Positions 42,060 to 51,393 of a DNA stretch of 64,000 nt are shown one piece after another. Location of the stretch: assembly GCF_900168045.1 (NCBI RefSeq), contig NZ_FUYY01000005.1:1-64000 (forward strand). Reading direction: 5' to 3'. The stretch comes from Salegentibacter holothuriorum (GTDB taxonomy: Bacteria; Bacteroidota; Bacteroidia; Flavobacteriales; Flavobacteriaceae). Within the stretch, counting starts at the first letter, position 1. Each line of letters opens with the position of its first letter. Made by a program: the position numbers and the translations under genes. The notes below the pieces were generated by a model. It saw nothing but the letters and a program-made list of their open reading frames with translations, ran no database searches and was not told the origin of the DNA.

Positions 42060-44270
42060 TTACAAGAGAAACACACGTTGCACAAAAGCAATTATAACAT
42101 CTTTATGGTTTTTGGTAAATTCTTGATTTTTAGCACTGTAGTCATTGGAGTAGTATGCTGTGATACGGTCTTGTTCTTCTTCTGTCAATAGGTTTTTTTG
42201 TGCTTTTTGAACGGCAATTTCTTCTGAAGTAAAGGCTATTTCCAGATCTTTATTATCCATGATTTCTTGCAGCAGGTCTAGGTTTACACCATCTACGCCA
42301 AAGACCTCAGCTCTCTCTGCATCGGTGAGCTTTTGAAACACTTCGCCTAATTTTAAGCTATAGCTTCTTAAAACCTCCTGGTTCTCTTTCCCAAACTGTT
42401 CTTGTTTTTCTAAGGAAGCAGCGTTCTCTTTTCGGAAATTTTTATGCTCAAATACAAATTCCTTCTCTTCTTTTGTGAGCGCTATGTTTTTGGATTCAAG
42501 AATCTTGGCTAATTCCAGTACATTGGGATGAACTACGCTTATTTCGCCCAGCATTGGAGGCACAAATCTCAGGCGGTTGATAAAACTTTTATAAGCGCTG
42601 GAAACCACCGCCAATTTATTATCATATATTTTTGGCGTCAGGAAACTCATGTACGCGCTATTAATTTTTGAAGAATTCCTGTCTTTTGAATAGATGTCGT
42701 AACTGAGGAGATACTCGTAAAGGCCATAATCCAGGTCTAAATTAAACACCTGCAGGGCTTTGTCACTGATAAACCTGGTTTTTAAAACACTATCACGTTT
42801 TTTTACCTGACGATCATATTGAGAAATACATTCTTTTTTATACGCTGCTAATGAAAACTGATCTACCCGGCTTAACACTTTGTTATAAAAAGAGAAATCC
42901 CTTTTTATAAACACCAAACTCATTAAATCGGTATTTAGCTGTGCAAAATCTCCTGTAAAATATATGCCCTCGGGTTTATGGGCGTTTATCAACTGCCAGG
43001 TTTCTTTTCCCGGTTCCACCATTACCGATATATTATAACTGGGGAACCGCACATAAACCTGCTGCGGATGGTATGATGGAAATTTTACCGAAAAACTGCC
43101 ATCATCCTGAATTTTAATTAAATAAGAATCCTGGTTTCCGGTAAAAACATTGTTCACATACACCATACCCGTTTTTTCTTTGCCTTGCGGGTTAAAGCCC
43201 CTAATAATCCCCGAATAAGTGGCGGAGTCTATTTTAAACAGCTCATCTTCTTTGTAGACAACATCATTGGTCAATGTAAACCCCGGTTTATTTAGCGTAT
43301 TGAGGGTATAGGTTTTTAGGGTTTGTGGACTGTCCCCAAATTTTGCAGTTTTGTTTTTTCCTTGTTTTGCATAAACCGTTGTTTTCCCTGTTTCGTTTTC
43401 CAAAATGATTTTATAGGCACCATTACTCTTATCTACAGTTTTATAGCCCCAAATCTCTTTATCCAAAACGGCATAGTCGTAATAAAAACTAAAGGCCCAT
43501 GCATTGCTTCCGTCGCCCTTTAACCAATCCCCCCTTAGTTCTTGCGGAAATTTTGAGGCTAAATATTCTTCAATATCATTTATTCTATAGTCCGGATAAT
43601 CTTTATTGGCTTTGTACAATTCCCCAAAACCACCATTAAAACCAACCTGCAAATAATGCTCGTCCCAATTTTTAAAATAGAACATCCGGTAATCTTTCCC
43701 GTTTTTTACGATAAAACGGTATTCCCCGGTTTCATTAGGTCTAAAATGAACCACTTCTTCAATAGTATAAGCTTTGTCCCTGAATACAATTTGTTCCGGT
43801 TCCAACTTAAATTCCGTATTATTTTCCCCATCGGTAGTAAACCAGGTTTTTTTGATTTCATCGGGTACTTCTGCCATCGTTACACGTTTGGCTTGCAAGG
43901 GATTTTCGTGTTTTACAAATAGCTGGAAATTGCCATCGCCCCTTTTTAGTTTAATGGAATCTTTTGCCAAAATTTCCAATTCATAACGCTGAACGTTTTC
44001 TTGTCTATCCATCGCTTCAAAAGCAAAAATGCCATTAGGTTCCTTACGAATGTTCCGGTACATAAAAGGTCGATATCCAAATTCTATAAAATCGTGATGG
44101 ATTAGGAGTCCATTGTATTCGCCATTTCCTGTATTCCCCTGCCATTCGCCAAAAACGGTTTCCGGGAGTTCTGTTTTGCTGCTATTGGTGTCCTGGGCTA
44201 TGCCCAGGCTTACAAAAAGTATAAAAAAACATGTTGCTGCTTTTCTTAAAAGAGGGGTAGTTTTGTTCAT
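42060..44270 (-). CDS. TlpA-type exported protein lacking its thioredoxin domain (probably 3'-truncated)
   Basis: A 736-residue exported protein (signal peptide about 1-25, FVSLGIAQ). Residues 30-260 form two lipocalin/beta-barrel-like modules (ETVFGEWQGN and LRGDWLKGDG starts), about 350-440 a DUF4369-like beta domain (GIIRGFNPQGKEKTG), then a long helical region. In related Bacteroidota proteins this is followed by a thioredoxin domain with WCxPC. Here none is present and the frame stops at Val-Phe-Leu-Leu exactly where the A-rich tract begins, so I infer loss of the 3' end. It lies 56 bases downstream of the next TlpA gene and is probably co-transcribed with it. An intact family variant without thioredoxin is the alternative. 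Confidence 0.7.
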   Translation of the reverse strand: MNKTTPLLRKAATCFFILFVSLGIAQDTNSSKTELPETVFGEWQGNTGNGEYNGLLIHHDFIEFGYRPFMYRNIRKEPNGIFAFEAMDRQENVQRYELEILAKDSIKLKRGDGNFQLFVKHENPLQAKRVTMAEVPDEIKKTWFTTDGENNTEFKLEPEQIVFRDKAYTIEEVVHFRPNETGEYRFIVKNGKDYRMFYFKNWDEHYLQVGFNGGFGELYKANKDYPDYRINDIEEYLASKFPQELRGDWLKGDGSNAWAFSFYYDYAVLDKEIWGYKTVDKSNGAYKIILENETGKTTVYAKQGKNKTAKFGDSPQTLKTYTLNTLNKPGFTLTNDVVYKEDELFKIDSATYSGIIRGFNPQGKEKTGMVYVNNVFTGNQDSYLIKIQDDGSFSVKFPSYHPQQVYVRFPSYNISVMVEPGKETWQLINAHKPEGIYFTGDFAQLNTDLMSLVFIKRDFSFYNKVLSRVDQFSLAAYKKECISQYDRQVKKRDSVLKTRFISDKALQVFNLDLDYGLYEYLLSYDIYSKDRNSSKINSAYMSFLTPKIYDNKLAVVSSAYKSFINRLRFVPPMLGEISVVHPNVLELAKILESKNIALTKEEKEFVFEHKNFRKENAASLEKQEQFGKENQEVLRSYSLKLGEVFQKLTDAERAEVFGVDGVNLDLLQEIMDNKDLEIAFTSEEIAVQKAQKNLLTEEEQDRITAYYSNDYSAKNQEFTKNHKDVIIAFVQRVFLL

Positions 44271-44326
44271 ATTAGGTTGGGTTTTTGTTTGGAGTGGGTT
44301 TTTCTTTAAAGGAGATGTGAAAATCT

Positions 44327-45586
44327 TTATTTCAATCGCGCTGCCAATACTTCTCGTACTTCACCTGCCGTTGGGTTTTTGGCCAGGATCTCCCCGTTTT
44401 TGTCAATTAGAAACATGGCACCGCCTGAATTGTCAATACCATATTTTTTCCAAATGTTATGCTGTCTATCCAGGTCCACTAAATTTAACCAGGGATATTT
44501 TTCTTTTTCAAGGAAGCTTTCCAACCTATTCGTACCGCGAAATTCCCCGGCAACTCCCACTATGGTAAATCCTTTCTCCTTGAACTCGCTGTACACAGGA
44601 ACCATTGTTCGGCTTTTGGCAATACAGGGGCCACACCAGGTTGCCCATAAATCCAGTAGCGCAACTTTTCCTTCTATTTTGTCGGAAAGTTTTACCAGCT
44701 TGCCCTCTAAATTGGGAGCTGAAAAATCCACATATTGTTTTCCTACTTTTATGTTATCAATAGCTTCAATCAACCCTAAAGCCAAGTCATTATAAGGATG
44801 ATTTGGATTGGCCTGAGAGAGCTTTTTGTAATTGTGCCGAGCCAAATTTACATCGGGTGTTTCTATGGGATTAATAAGACTTTTTAAGAATAAATAGTAA
44901 GACACTATCGTGGGGTTTTCGTCTATATAATCCTGTTGGTATTTTTTTGTTTTTTTTCGAAGCTTATATGCATTATCATCCAATGCTTTTGCCTTCGGCG
45001 TTTTATCCAAGCCTTTTTCTTCCAGGCGTTCCTTTTTTTTATAAATTACAATTTTCTCTTCTTGTGATTCGGCTTCGTTCAGTTCAGTTAAAATTGCTTT
45101 CATCTGCTCACTGTGATATTCGTCGCTTTTATAAAGCGCCCTCCTCTTATTTGTAAATTCAGCTATTTGACTTCCAAATTTTGATTCACGTTCGTCCCTA
45201 TACGCTTTATATTCGGCATTAAGCTTCCCGCCTTCTATCTTGTTTTTATCAAAATCCTCTTCTGGGTAAATGGTCAATTCAATTTTTTCATTTTCTAGAA
45301 ACAAGGGCGTATAACGTCCGCCGCCATTTTCTTTCATTTCTCCAAGAAAGAGGTTTACGGCTTCTGGATGTTGTAGTTCGGTTTTATAGGTGAATTTTCC
45401 ACCTTTTACCGGTATTTCTATCACGGGATCAAACCTCCAATCCTGGTTTAACTTGATTAACAGGATTGATTTTGTAGCCGTATCAAGCACTTTTCCGTTG
45501 ATTTCCAAAGATTGGGCTTTTGTAGCTGAAGCATTAAGAAAGCACACCGTGAATAGCAGGAACGTTGTTTTTGTAATGAATCTCAT
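44327..45586 (-). CDS. TlpA-like thiol-disulfide oxidoreductase with N-terminal DUF4369-type domain
   Basis: A 419-residue exported protein (signal peptide about 1-24, ATKAQ). An N-terminal beta domain ([13 protein letters not shown]) comes first, then a highly charged helical middle (about 125-215), and a C-terminal thioredoxin fold with the active site WATWCGPC around residues 311-318 and the cis-Pro region [11 protein letters not shown]. It probably reduces or oxidises disulfides in the periplasm. It lies between the truncated relative downstream and the LytTR regulator upstream (84-base gap). No AACTGCA pair was seen before it. Confidence 0.9.
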   Translation of the reverse strand: MRFITKTTFLLFTVCFLNASATKAQSLEINGKVLDTATKSILLIKLNQDWRFDPVIEIPVKGGKFTYKTELQHPEAVNLFLGEMKENGGGRYTPLFLENEKIELTIYPEEDFDKNKIEGGKLNAEYKAYRDERESKFGSQIAEFTNKRRALYKSDEYHSEQMKAILTELNEAESQEEKIVIYKKKERLEEKGLDKTPKAKALDDNAYKLRKKTKKYQQDYIDENPTIVSYYLFLKSLINPIETPDVNLARHNYKKLSQANPNHPYNDLALGLIEAIDNIKVGKQYVDFSAPNLEGKLVKLSDKIEGKVALLDLWATWCGPCIAKSRTMVPVYSEFKEKGFTIVGVAGEFRGTNRLESFLEKEKYPWLNLVDLDRQHNIWKKYGIDNSGGAMFLIDKNGEILAKNPTAGEVREVLAARLK

Positions 45587-45670
45587 ATAGTTGGATTAAG
45601 CTTATTTATAAAGGAAATAAGGTTATGGATGGGGAAAATTTTTATATTGAAACCTAATTTAACAATTTAT

Positions 45671-46432
45671 TTACATATTTAACCAGTTTTGGATGTTTTT
45701 CTTATAATTTCTTCCCGAAATTATTTTCGTTTTATTTCTATTGCTTAAGGTGATTACATATCTACTTTTAAAATATTTTTGAACGTTTTCAGCATAATTC
45801 GTATTAATGATAAAGCTTCTGTGTACCCTTAAAAAGTAAGGGGGCAGTTTCATCTGCAATTGCGATAATGAAAGTTCGGTGAGATGGGTTTCGGTTTCGG
45901 TATGAACACTACAGTATTTAGCATCTGCTTCAAAATAATGGACGTCTTCCAATTTTACGAAAAATAATTTTTCTCCTTTCCTAACGGTAATGGATGTCAT
46001 CATTTTAGTATCCTTTTCGGTAGCCATTTCTTTAATGGCTTCCAATAATTTCCTGGAGCTATGGTTTCCTTGAAACATGTCCAGTTTTTCAATGGTTTTT
46101 TCCAGGCGCTCCAGGCGCACGGGTTTTACCAAATAATCGATGCTATGGGTTTCAAAAGCCTGTAACGCATATTCATCAAAAGCGGTGCAAAAAATCACCA
46201 GGGGGATGTGGTCTAATTCTTCCAACAACTCAAAACCCGTAAGTCCCGGCATTTCAATATCCAAAAAAATAATATCAGGGTTTAACCGGTTTATTTGCTC
46301 TTTGGCTTCCGTCCCGTTTTTTGCAGTATCAATAACTTCAAAGTACTGCGGAAAGTGTGCCACTTGTTCCAACAAGCGTTCCCGGGCCAAAAGTTCATCG
46401 TCTATAATAATTGTCCTATAAGGTGGGTTCAT
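45671..46432 (-). CDS. LytTR-family response regulator (pair 1)
   Basis: A 253-residue two-domain regulator. The receiver domain (residues 5-125) has the acidic pair DD at 11-12, phospho-acceptor Asp58 in IIFLDIEMPG, Thr in FCTAFDEY, and Lys in IDYLVKPVRL. The LytTR DNA-binding domain (about 150-250) shows FEADAKYCSVHT and LRVHRSFIINT. It sits eight bases behind its cognate kinase and is a close paralogue of the regulator at 48417-49178. LytTR proteins bind paired direct repeats about two helix turns apart, as found upstream of the kinases here. Confidence 0.93.
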   Translation of the reverse strand: MNPPYRTIIIDDELLARERLLEQVAHFPQYFEVIDTAKNGTEAKEQINRLNPDIIFLDIEMPGLTGFELLEELDHIPLVIFCTAFDEYALQAFETHSIDYLVKPVRLERLEKTIEKLDMFQGNHSSRKLLEAIKEMATEKDTKMMTSITVRKGEKLFFVKLEDVHYFEADAKYCSVHTETETHLTELSLSQLQMKLPPYFLRVHRSFIINTNYAENVQKYFKSRYVITLSNRNKTKIISGRNYKKNIQNWLNM

Positions 46433-46440
46433 GGCTTATG

Positions 46441-48282
46441 CTAGTTTTCTATGGTGATTTTAATGTGTTTGGTGGGTGTGTTTTTCCAGCTTATGGAGGC
46501 TTTATCGCCATAGGTTAAGCGCAATAAATCGAAGACCGTTTGCAGTCCATGACCACTAACCAAACCTTCAGGGAAATCGGGGCCATTATCCTCTGCAATA
46601 ATGGTAAATCCAATCTCGTTTTTCTGGATGCTTAGCCTTATTTGTCCATTGTTTTCGACTTTAGAAATCCCATGCTTTACCGAATTTTCTATTAAAGGCT
46701 GAATAAGGAACATTGGGATTTTGGTGTTCTCTAAGGTTTTATCTACGTCGATCGTGAAATTTAAACGGTCGTCAAAACGAATTTGCTCGACTTCCAAATA
46801 GTTTTGGACCATTTCTACCTCATCGCCAATAGTGCTGTCTTTCCTGCCTTTACGGTTGATGGTATATTTAAACAGATCAGACAAGGACAAGGCCATTTTC
46901 TCTGTTTTATCGGCATTTTTATGGGCCAGACTGGCAATGGAATTGAGAGCGTTATAAAGAAAGTGTGGGTTTATACGTGAATGCAGCGAGTTGAGTTCAG
47001 CTTTTGTTTTTAACTCCCTTAATTCAGATAGCTGCATTTCATTTTGCACGATTAAACTACGCTCTTTAAAAATAAAATAGCTTATAAAGGCGCGTATTGA
47101 GGCAAATGCTATGATAAATAAAAAGGCTTTAGAGAGATTATAATAATCTCGATTTGCGTCAATTCCACTTGTAAAATATAGAATTATTAAAAGGATAAGA
47201 AAGGGTAAAAAAGCTGTTGACAGAAAAATCAAACTGGTCTTTATTAAATTTTGCTGCGAACTCTTACTGATCTTTATTTCAAGATACCGGAGCAAGAACA
47301 AAAACGGATATACAAGAAGATATAGCAAAAGGGTAGTGCTTATTATTGTATTTTTTCGAATTAAAGGTTCTGATCTATAAATATTTGGGATAGTCATAAA
47401 GTCATAAAAAGACACGAAAAGTATTATTAAAACATTGGTAAATATCAATGCCACAAAAACGATAACCCCAAAATGAAGCCAGTCATTTTCAATTTTAGAA
47501 GATATTGTCTGATTAATTTTTTTTATCAGAAAGGCAAATACCAACAATAAAATAATGCCCGGTAGGATAAGGACTGAGATCGGGTTTCTTACCCACCATA
47601 TCGATCTATTTCGCTGATCAATTTTCTCATTTTCAATGTTTTTCACTACCGATTCAAATTGCTTTTCAGCAATATTTAATCGTTCTTCATAATACTTTCC
47701 ATAGACCGCTTCAATAATTGCCATATCCTTTTTGTTTAACGGAACTGAGCTATTACTTTGCCCTATTATGGGGTTGAAAATACTGTTTCTTTTTCTTTGA
47801 CTTATGTGGTAATAAAACGAGCCGGAAACAAGTGTTTTTGCTAATCTTGATTCTATGGTATTTTGAACTTCAGCATCTGATTTATCAATTCTGTAGATAT
47901 AAACATCCGCACCTGCATAACCAGCGCCAGAATTTCGGTCATAATGCATATTTACAATGAGGGAATTGCCCTCTTCCTTAACGATCGTGTCTAAAAAGTG
48001 GATTCTTAGATTTGCATCTATATTATTGGTAAATTTAATAGATATGGTTTGGGTAATACTATCCAACTTTTTTACAGCTTTGGCCACATTTAAAGAGTCG
48101 GCTTTAGTATAATTACCCTCCATACCTACTTTGATGTCTTTCACCCATTTTGAAATTGGAGTATCCGTGCTATTTATTTCAAGAATATCTTTCCAGGGTT
48201 GTAGCGGTAATTTTTCCTTTTCTTGGGAAAAACCAATGGAAACCAGCGATAAGAGTATAAGGGATAGTAATATTTTCTTCAT
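46441..48282 (-). CDS. LytS-type membrane sensor histidine kinase (pair 1)
   Basis: A 613-residue kinase. A cleavable signal peptide (about 1-19) precedes a periplasmic sensor region (20-228) with no domain I can name. About five transmembrane helices span 230-400, then a short coiled-coil linker leads to the His_kinase domain with phospho-acceptor His440 in INPHFLYNAL. The HATPase domain has the N box PLIENSVKHGI and the G box DNGPDFPEGLVSGHGL. The gene starts the kinase-regulator unit, and a pair of AACTGCA repeats lies 73-99 bases before its ATG. It is paralogous to the kinase at 49171-51066 in the C-terminal part but divergent in the sensor part. Confidence 0.93.
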   Translation of the reverse strand: MKKILLSLILLSLVSIGFSQEKEKLPLQPWKDILEINSTDTPISKWVKDIKVGMEGNYTKADSLNVAKAVKKLDSITQTISIKFTNNIDANLRIHFLDTIVKEEGNSLIVNMHYDRNSGAGYAGADVYIYRIDKSDAEVQNTIESRLAKTLVSGSFYYHISQRKRNSIFNPIIGQSNSSVPLNKKDMAIIEAVYGKYYEERLNIAEKQFESVVKNIENEKIDQRNRSIWWVRNPISVLILPGIILLLVFAFLIKKINQTISSKIENDWLHFGVIVFVALIFTNVLIILFVSFYDFMTIPNIYRSEPLIRKNTIISTTLLLYLLVYPFLFLLRYLEIKISKSSQQNLIKTSLIFLSTAFLPFLILLIILYFTSGIDANRDYYNLSKAFLFIIAFASIRAFISYFIFKERSLIVQNEMQLSELRELKTKAELNSLHSRINPHFLYNALNSIASLAHKNADKTEKMALSLSDLFKYTINRKGRKDSTIGDEVEMVQNYLEVEQIRFDDRLNFTIDVDKTLENTKIPMFLIQPLIENSVKHGISKVENNGQIRLSIQKNEIGFTIIAEDNGPDFPEGLVSGHGLQTVFDLLRLTYGDKASISWKNTPTKHIKITIEN

Positions 48283-48354
48283 AACGATAATTCTAATGAT
48301 TCCTTTATTCCAAAGAAACCGGAAAAGTCATTGCGCTGAAACCTTTTTCTGACA

Positions 48355-48381
48355 AACTGCATATAATCGGAATTAACTGCA
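48355..48381 (-). promoter_or_regulatory. Putative LytTR-regulator binding site, kinase 1
   Basis: Two copies of AACTGCA (48355-48361 and 48375-48381) with a 20-base period. Read on the minus strand they are TGCAGTT, close to the LytTR-type half site CAGTTnA. The pair sits at nearly the same distance from the kinase ATG as the pair before kinase 2. Confidence 0.55.
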
Positions 48382-48416
48382 TTAAGAATTTCCAAATATG
48401 CTAGATTCATGGTAAA

Positions 48417-49178
48417 TCACACATCCACCCAGGTTTTAATCATTTCCTTATAACTTCTACCTGTAGTTATTTTCGTTCCTTTTTTATCTTGTAAGGTGAT
48501 GACATACCGGCTGTTAAAATATTTTTGTACGTCCTTTACTTCATCCTTATTTATGATTGCTGCGCGATGCACCCTTAAAAAATTAGGGGGTAATTTTTGT
48601 TCCAATTGGGATAAGGGTTCTTCGGTTAAAAAAACGCCCTCTTTGGCGTGTACCGCGACATAACGTTCTTCTGCGCTAAAGTGACTCACTTCCTCCAGTT
48701 TTATAAAAACAAGTTTGTCGTCTTTTTTAACCGTGATGGAAGTCATCGCGTGCTTTTCGCTCTTAGCGGATAGCTCTTTTAACAAGCCAAGAATATTTTG
48801 ATTTGGAATGGTTTTGCTGAATTGCTTTAACTTATTTACCGATTGCTGCAAGCGCTCCAGGCGCACCGGTTTTACCAGGTAATCGATGCTATTGGTTTCA
48901 AAAGCTTGTAAAGAATATTGATCGTAAGCGGTACAAAAAATCACGATGGGGATATACGTCAAGGTTTCCAGCAGCTCAAAACCGGTTAATTCCGGCATTT
49001 CAATATCCAGGAAAATAAGGTCTGGTTTTAAGCTTTCGATTTTTTCTTTGGCCATCAAACCGTTTTCGGCAACGCCTATCACTTCAAAGGTATCGGTGAA
49101 ATTCTCCAGTAAATTGAGTAATCGTTTTCTTGCCGGCGGCTCGTCGTCGATAACCAGGGTCTTATATATTCTAGTCAT
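48417..49178 (-). CDS. LytTR-family response regulator (pair 2)
   Basis: A 253-residue paralogue of the regulator at 45671-46432, of identical length. Receiver: DD at 11-12, Asp58 in LIFLDIEMPE, Lys in IDYLVKPVRL. LytTR domain: FSAEERYVAVHA and LRVHRAAIINK. Its start overlaps the end of kinase 2 by eight bases, so translation is coupled. It is identical over key recognition segments such as YFNSRYVITL (YFKSRYVITL in the other copy), so both may read similar DNA sites. Confidence 0.93.
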   Translation of the reverse strand: MTRIYKTLVIDDEPPARKRLLNLLENFTDTFEVIGVAENGLMAKEKIESLKPDLIFLDIEMPELTGFELLETLTYIPIVIFCTAYDQYSLQAFETNSIDYLVKPVRLERLQQSVNKLKQFSKTIPNQNILGLLKELSAKSEKHAMTSITVKKDDKLVFIKLEEVSHFSAEERYVAVHAKEGVFLTEEPLSQLEQKLPPNFLRVHRAAIINKDEVKDVQKYFNSRYVITLQDKKGTKITTGRSYKEMIKTWVDV

Positions 49179-51066
49179 GGGCGTTATTTTTTTTAATATC
49201 GATCAGGATTTGTTTTTTAGGGCTGTTTTTCCAACTTAAGGACGCATTTTTGCCATAGCTTAACCGCAGTAGGTCATAAACCGTTTGCAAGCCGTGGCCG
49301 CTTACCAGGCCTTCCGGAAAATCGGGGCCATTATCGCTTACGCTTATTAAAAGCGTTTCCTTTTCTTTTTTGATGTTTAAACCTACCCTGGCTTCACCGC
49401 CGATTTTGGAAATGCCGTGTTTAATCGCATTTTCCACCAAAGGTTGAAGCATGAACATGGGGATTTTCTCTTCTTTTGCCACTTCGTCAACCTTGAGCGT
49501 GAATTTTAAGCGCTCCCCGAAACGTATTTTTTCAATCTCCAGATAGTTTTCCACCAGGGCTACTTCTTCGGCGACCGTGCTCATTTTTTCGCCTTTTTTA
49601 TTGATGGAATACCGAAACAAATCGGACAGGGACAGGGCCATTTTTTCTGTTTTATCGGCATCGTCTTTGGCCAAACCTGCAATAGAATTTAATGCATTGT
49701 ATAAAAAATGCGGGTTGATATGCGACTGCAACAATTTTAACTCCGATTGGGCATTGAGTTCTTTAAGGCGGCTTAACTCAACGTCTTTTTGTTTGACGAG
49801 GGATTCTGAAAAGTGGTTTAGGTAGATTAGGATGCCTCTACCCAATGACAGGAATATTGAAATGATAAACCAAGGGAAGTAAAATTCTAAAAAATTTACA
49901 TCTTTTAGAGTTACTTTATCATTCAACAAATACATAAAAATTAATAAAGGCAAGTGAAGTGCGATAAAAGTGAATGTTATTTTTAGTATGAGTTTATAAG
50001 AAAAGTCAAAACTTTTTTTTATGAATATTCTTTCTAAAAAATAAAGTAGTGTTGCACTAATAATTGCTAAAGGACCAATAAATATTAAACTAAACATGAT
50101 ATCTCCACTCCAAGTAATTGAACTATTGAATACCGTTAAATATTCATAAATCCATTTAAGATTAATAAGATGAAATGCTATGAATACCATTGGAAACAGG
50201 TAATTGAAGTAATCATGTTTAAATTTTCTATTTCTATAAAGACTAAATAGGAGAATAAATACTATGATTCCAATTGCTGTAACTGTGCTGATAGCCAACA
50301 TCTTCATTTTCTCTTTACTCAAAAAAGAATAGGCATACCGCCAGGGATAATAAGTGTATAAATAATCTTCAAATTGAGTTAAAAAATCATCTGAATACAG
50401 TTTCTGTAATAAAAATTTGTCTCTATCTTTAATAAAGAAATCTAAGCTGGTTATCTTTTTGTTACGGAATAAAGATCTTCCTTCCACCTCCGAATCATTT
50501 TGGAGAAAAACTAATTTCCTTAATAACCCTGCTTTTAAAGATTTCTTCCTTACTTCGTGGCTATTAATAACATAAGAGCGTTCCTCAGGAAGATAAACTT
50601 TCATGTAAGGACGTATTTCCAACTTGTTGCCCTTCCTGACGTTCCAAGGTATCTCTAAAAAATGTCCATTTGCTAAATCTATAATCTGCTTGTTAGGATT
50701 AGTATAAATTGATTCAGAAATAAAGCGGATATGTATCCAAGGCTCAGTAATTTTACTGGAAGGCTTTAAAATACGAATTTCCTTGTTCGGCAATATTTCT
50801 CTAATATCTGAAATCGTTTCTTCGAGCAATAAACTATCTTCTTTAGTCGCTTCCTCTAAAGTAATGGAAATAGGCCCTTCCAATCTTCCGAAAAACGAAG
50901 TCTCTCCGTCAAATATCCTATCTTTTACGTATTCCCAATTGGCAGTTTCAGGAATCATTGTATTATGCTTGCTTATTTCTAGTGCTTCTGTAACTAAGGC
51001 TTTCTCAGAACTAACCAAAAATGGTGTGATAATTAAAATAAGAATAAGTGCTATGAGCTTTTTCAT
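49171..51066 (-). CDS. LytS-type membrane sensor histidine kinase (pair 2)
   Basis: A 631-residue kinase with an N-terminal hydrophobic signal helix, a periplasmic region (about 25-255) of unknown fold, and a membrane region of about five helices (260-415). The His_kinase domain has phospho-acceptor His453 in INPHFLYNAL and HATPase boxes PLVENAIKHGI and DNGPDFPEGLVSGHGL. The C-terminal halves of the two kinases are near-identical in motifs while the sensor halves differ, suggesting duplication with change of input signal. Direct repeats of TGAACTGCA lie 69-97 bases before its start. Confidence 0.93.
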   Translation of the reverse strand: MKKLIALILILIITPFLVSSEKALVTEALEISKHNTMIPETANWEYVKDRIFDGETSFFGRLEGPISITLEEATKEDSLLLEETISDIREILPNKEIRILKPSSKITEPWIHIRFISESIYTNPNKQIIDLANGHFLEIPWNVRKGNKLEIRPYMKVYLPEERSYVINSHEVRKKSLKAGLLRKLVFLQNDSEVEGRSLFRNKKITSLDFFIKDRDKFLLQKLYSDDFLTQFEDYLYTYYPWRYAYSFLSKEKMKMLAISTVTAIGIIVFILLFSLYRNRKFKHDYFNYLFPMVFIAFHLINLKWIYEYLTVFNSSITWSGDIMFSLIFIGPLAIISATLLYFLERIFIKKSFDFSYKLILKITFTFIALHLPLLIFMYLLNDKVTLKDVNFLEFYFPWFIISIFLSLGRGILIYLNHFSESLVKQKDVELSRLKELNAQSELKLLQSHINPHFLYNALNSIAGLAKDDADKTEKMALSLSDLFRYSINKKGEKMSTVAEEVALVENYLEIEKIRFGERLKFTLKVDEVAKEEKIPMFMLQPLVENAIKHGISKIGGEARVGLNIKKEKETLLISVSDNGPDFPEGLVSGHGLQTVYDLLRLSYGKNASLSWKNSPKKQILIDIKKNNAHD

Positions 51067-51134
51067 CGTGATATCTTTAAAAATCTATACCACAAAAGAA
51101 TGGGAATCGTTTCATCTACAAAACCAGTTTCGGT

Positions 51135-51163
51135 TGAACTGCACCTATGGAGAGTGAACTGCA
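51135..51163 (-). promoter_or_regulatory. Putative LytTR-regulator binding site, kinase 2
   Basis: TGAACTGCA occurs at 51135-51143 and again at 51155-51163, an exact 20-base period. The reverse complement, TGCAGTTCA, resembles known LytTR half sites. The whole block including the CCTAT spacer start is shared with 53647-53675. Confidence 0.6.
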
Positions 51164-51204
51164 TTTTTAGGTTGCTAAGTTTGGTTGAAGCCATTCCTGT
51201 TATT

Positions 51205-51364
51205 GAACTCATTTAAACTTTTCGCTTTGAAGCGAAAATTAGCAATTTTTTGTTCATTTGAAAGCTTTTTTGACTTGCATAGCATCGCTATGGAAGGATA
51301 AAAAGACGAAAAATGGGCATAAAAGAGCAATTTTTTAGCCAATGGAAAAAGTTTAAACGAGTTC
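51205..51364. mobile_element. MITE-like 160-base element
   Basis: The left end GAACTCATTTAAACTTTT and the right end, whose complement reads GAACTCGTTTAAACTTTT, form terminal inverted repeats of about 18 bases with one mismatch. It encodes no protein with a known family; a 66-codon frame through it is likely incidental. The words ATTGAACTCATT flank both sides (from 51202 and from 51365). It lies between the tlpA stop (51394) and the kinase 2 regulatory region. Confidence 0.55.
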
Positions 51365-51393
51365 ATTGAACTCATTAGCTATAGTTGGACCAA

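Noticed and set aside
51175-51375. Minus-strand 66-codon ORF
   Set aside because: It coincides with the MITE-like element and its inverted ends. It is probably an incidental frame in a repeat.
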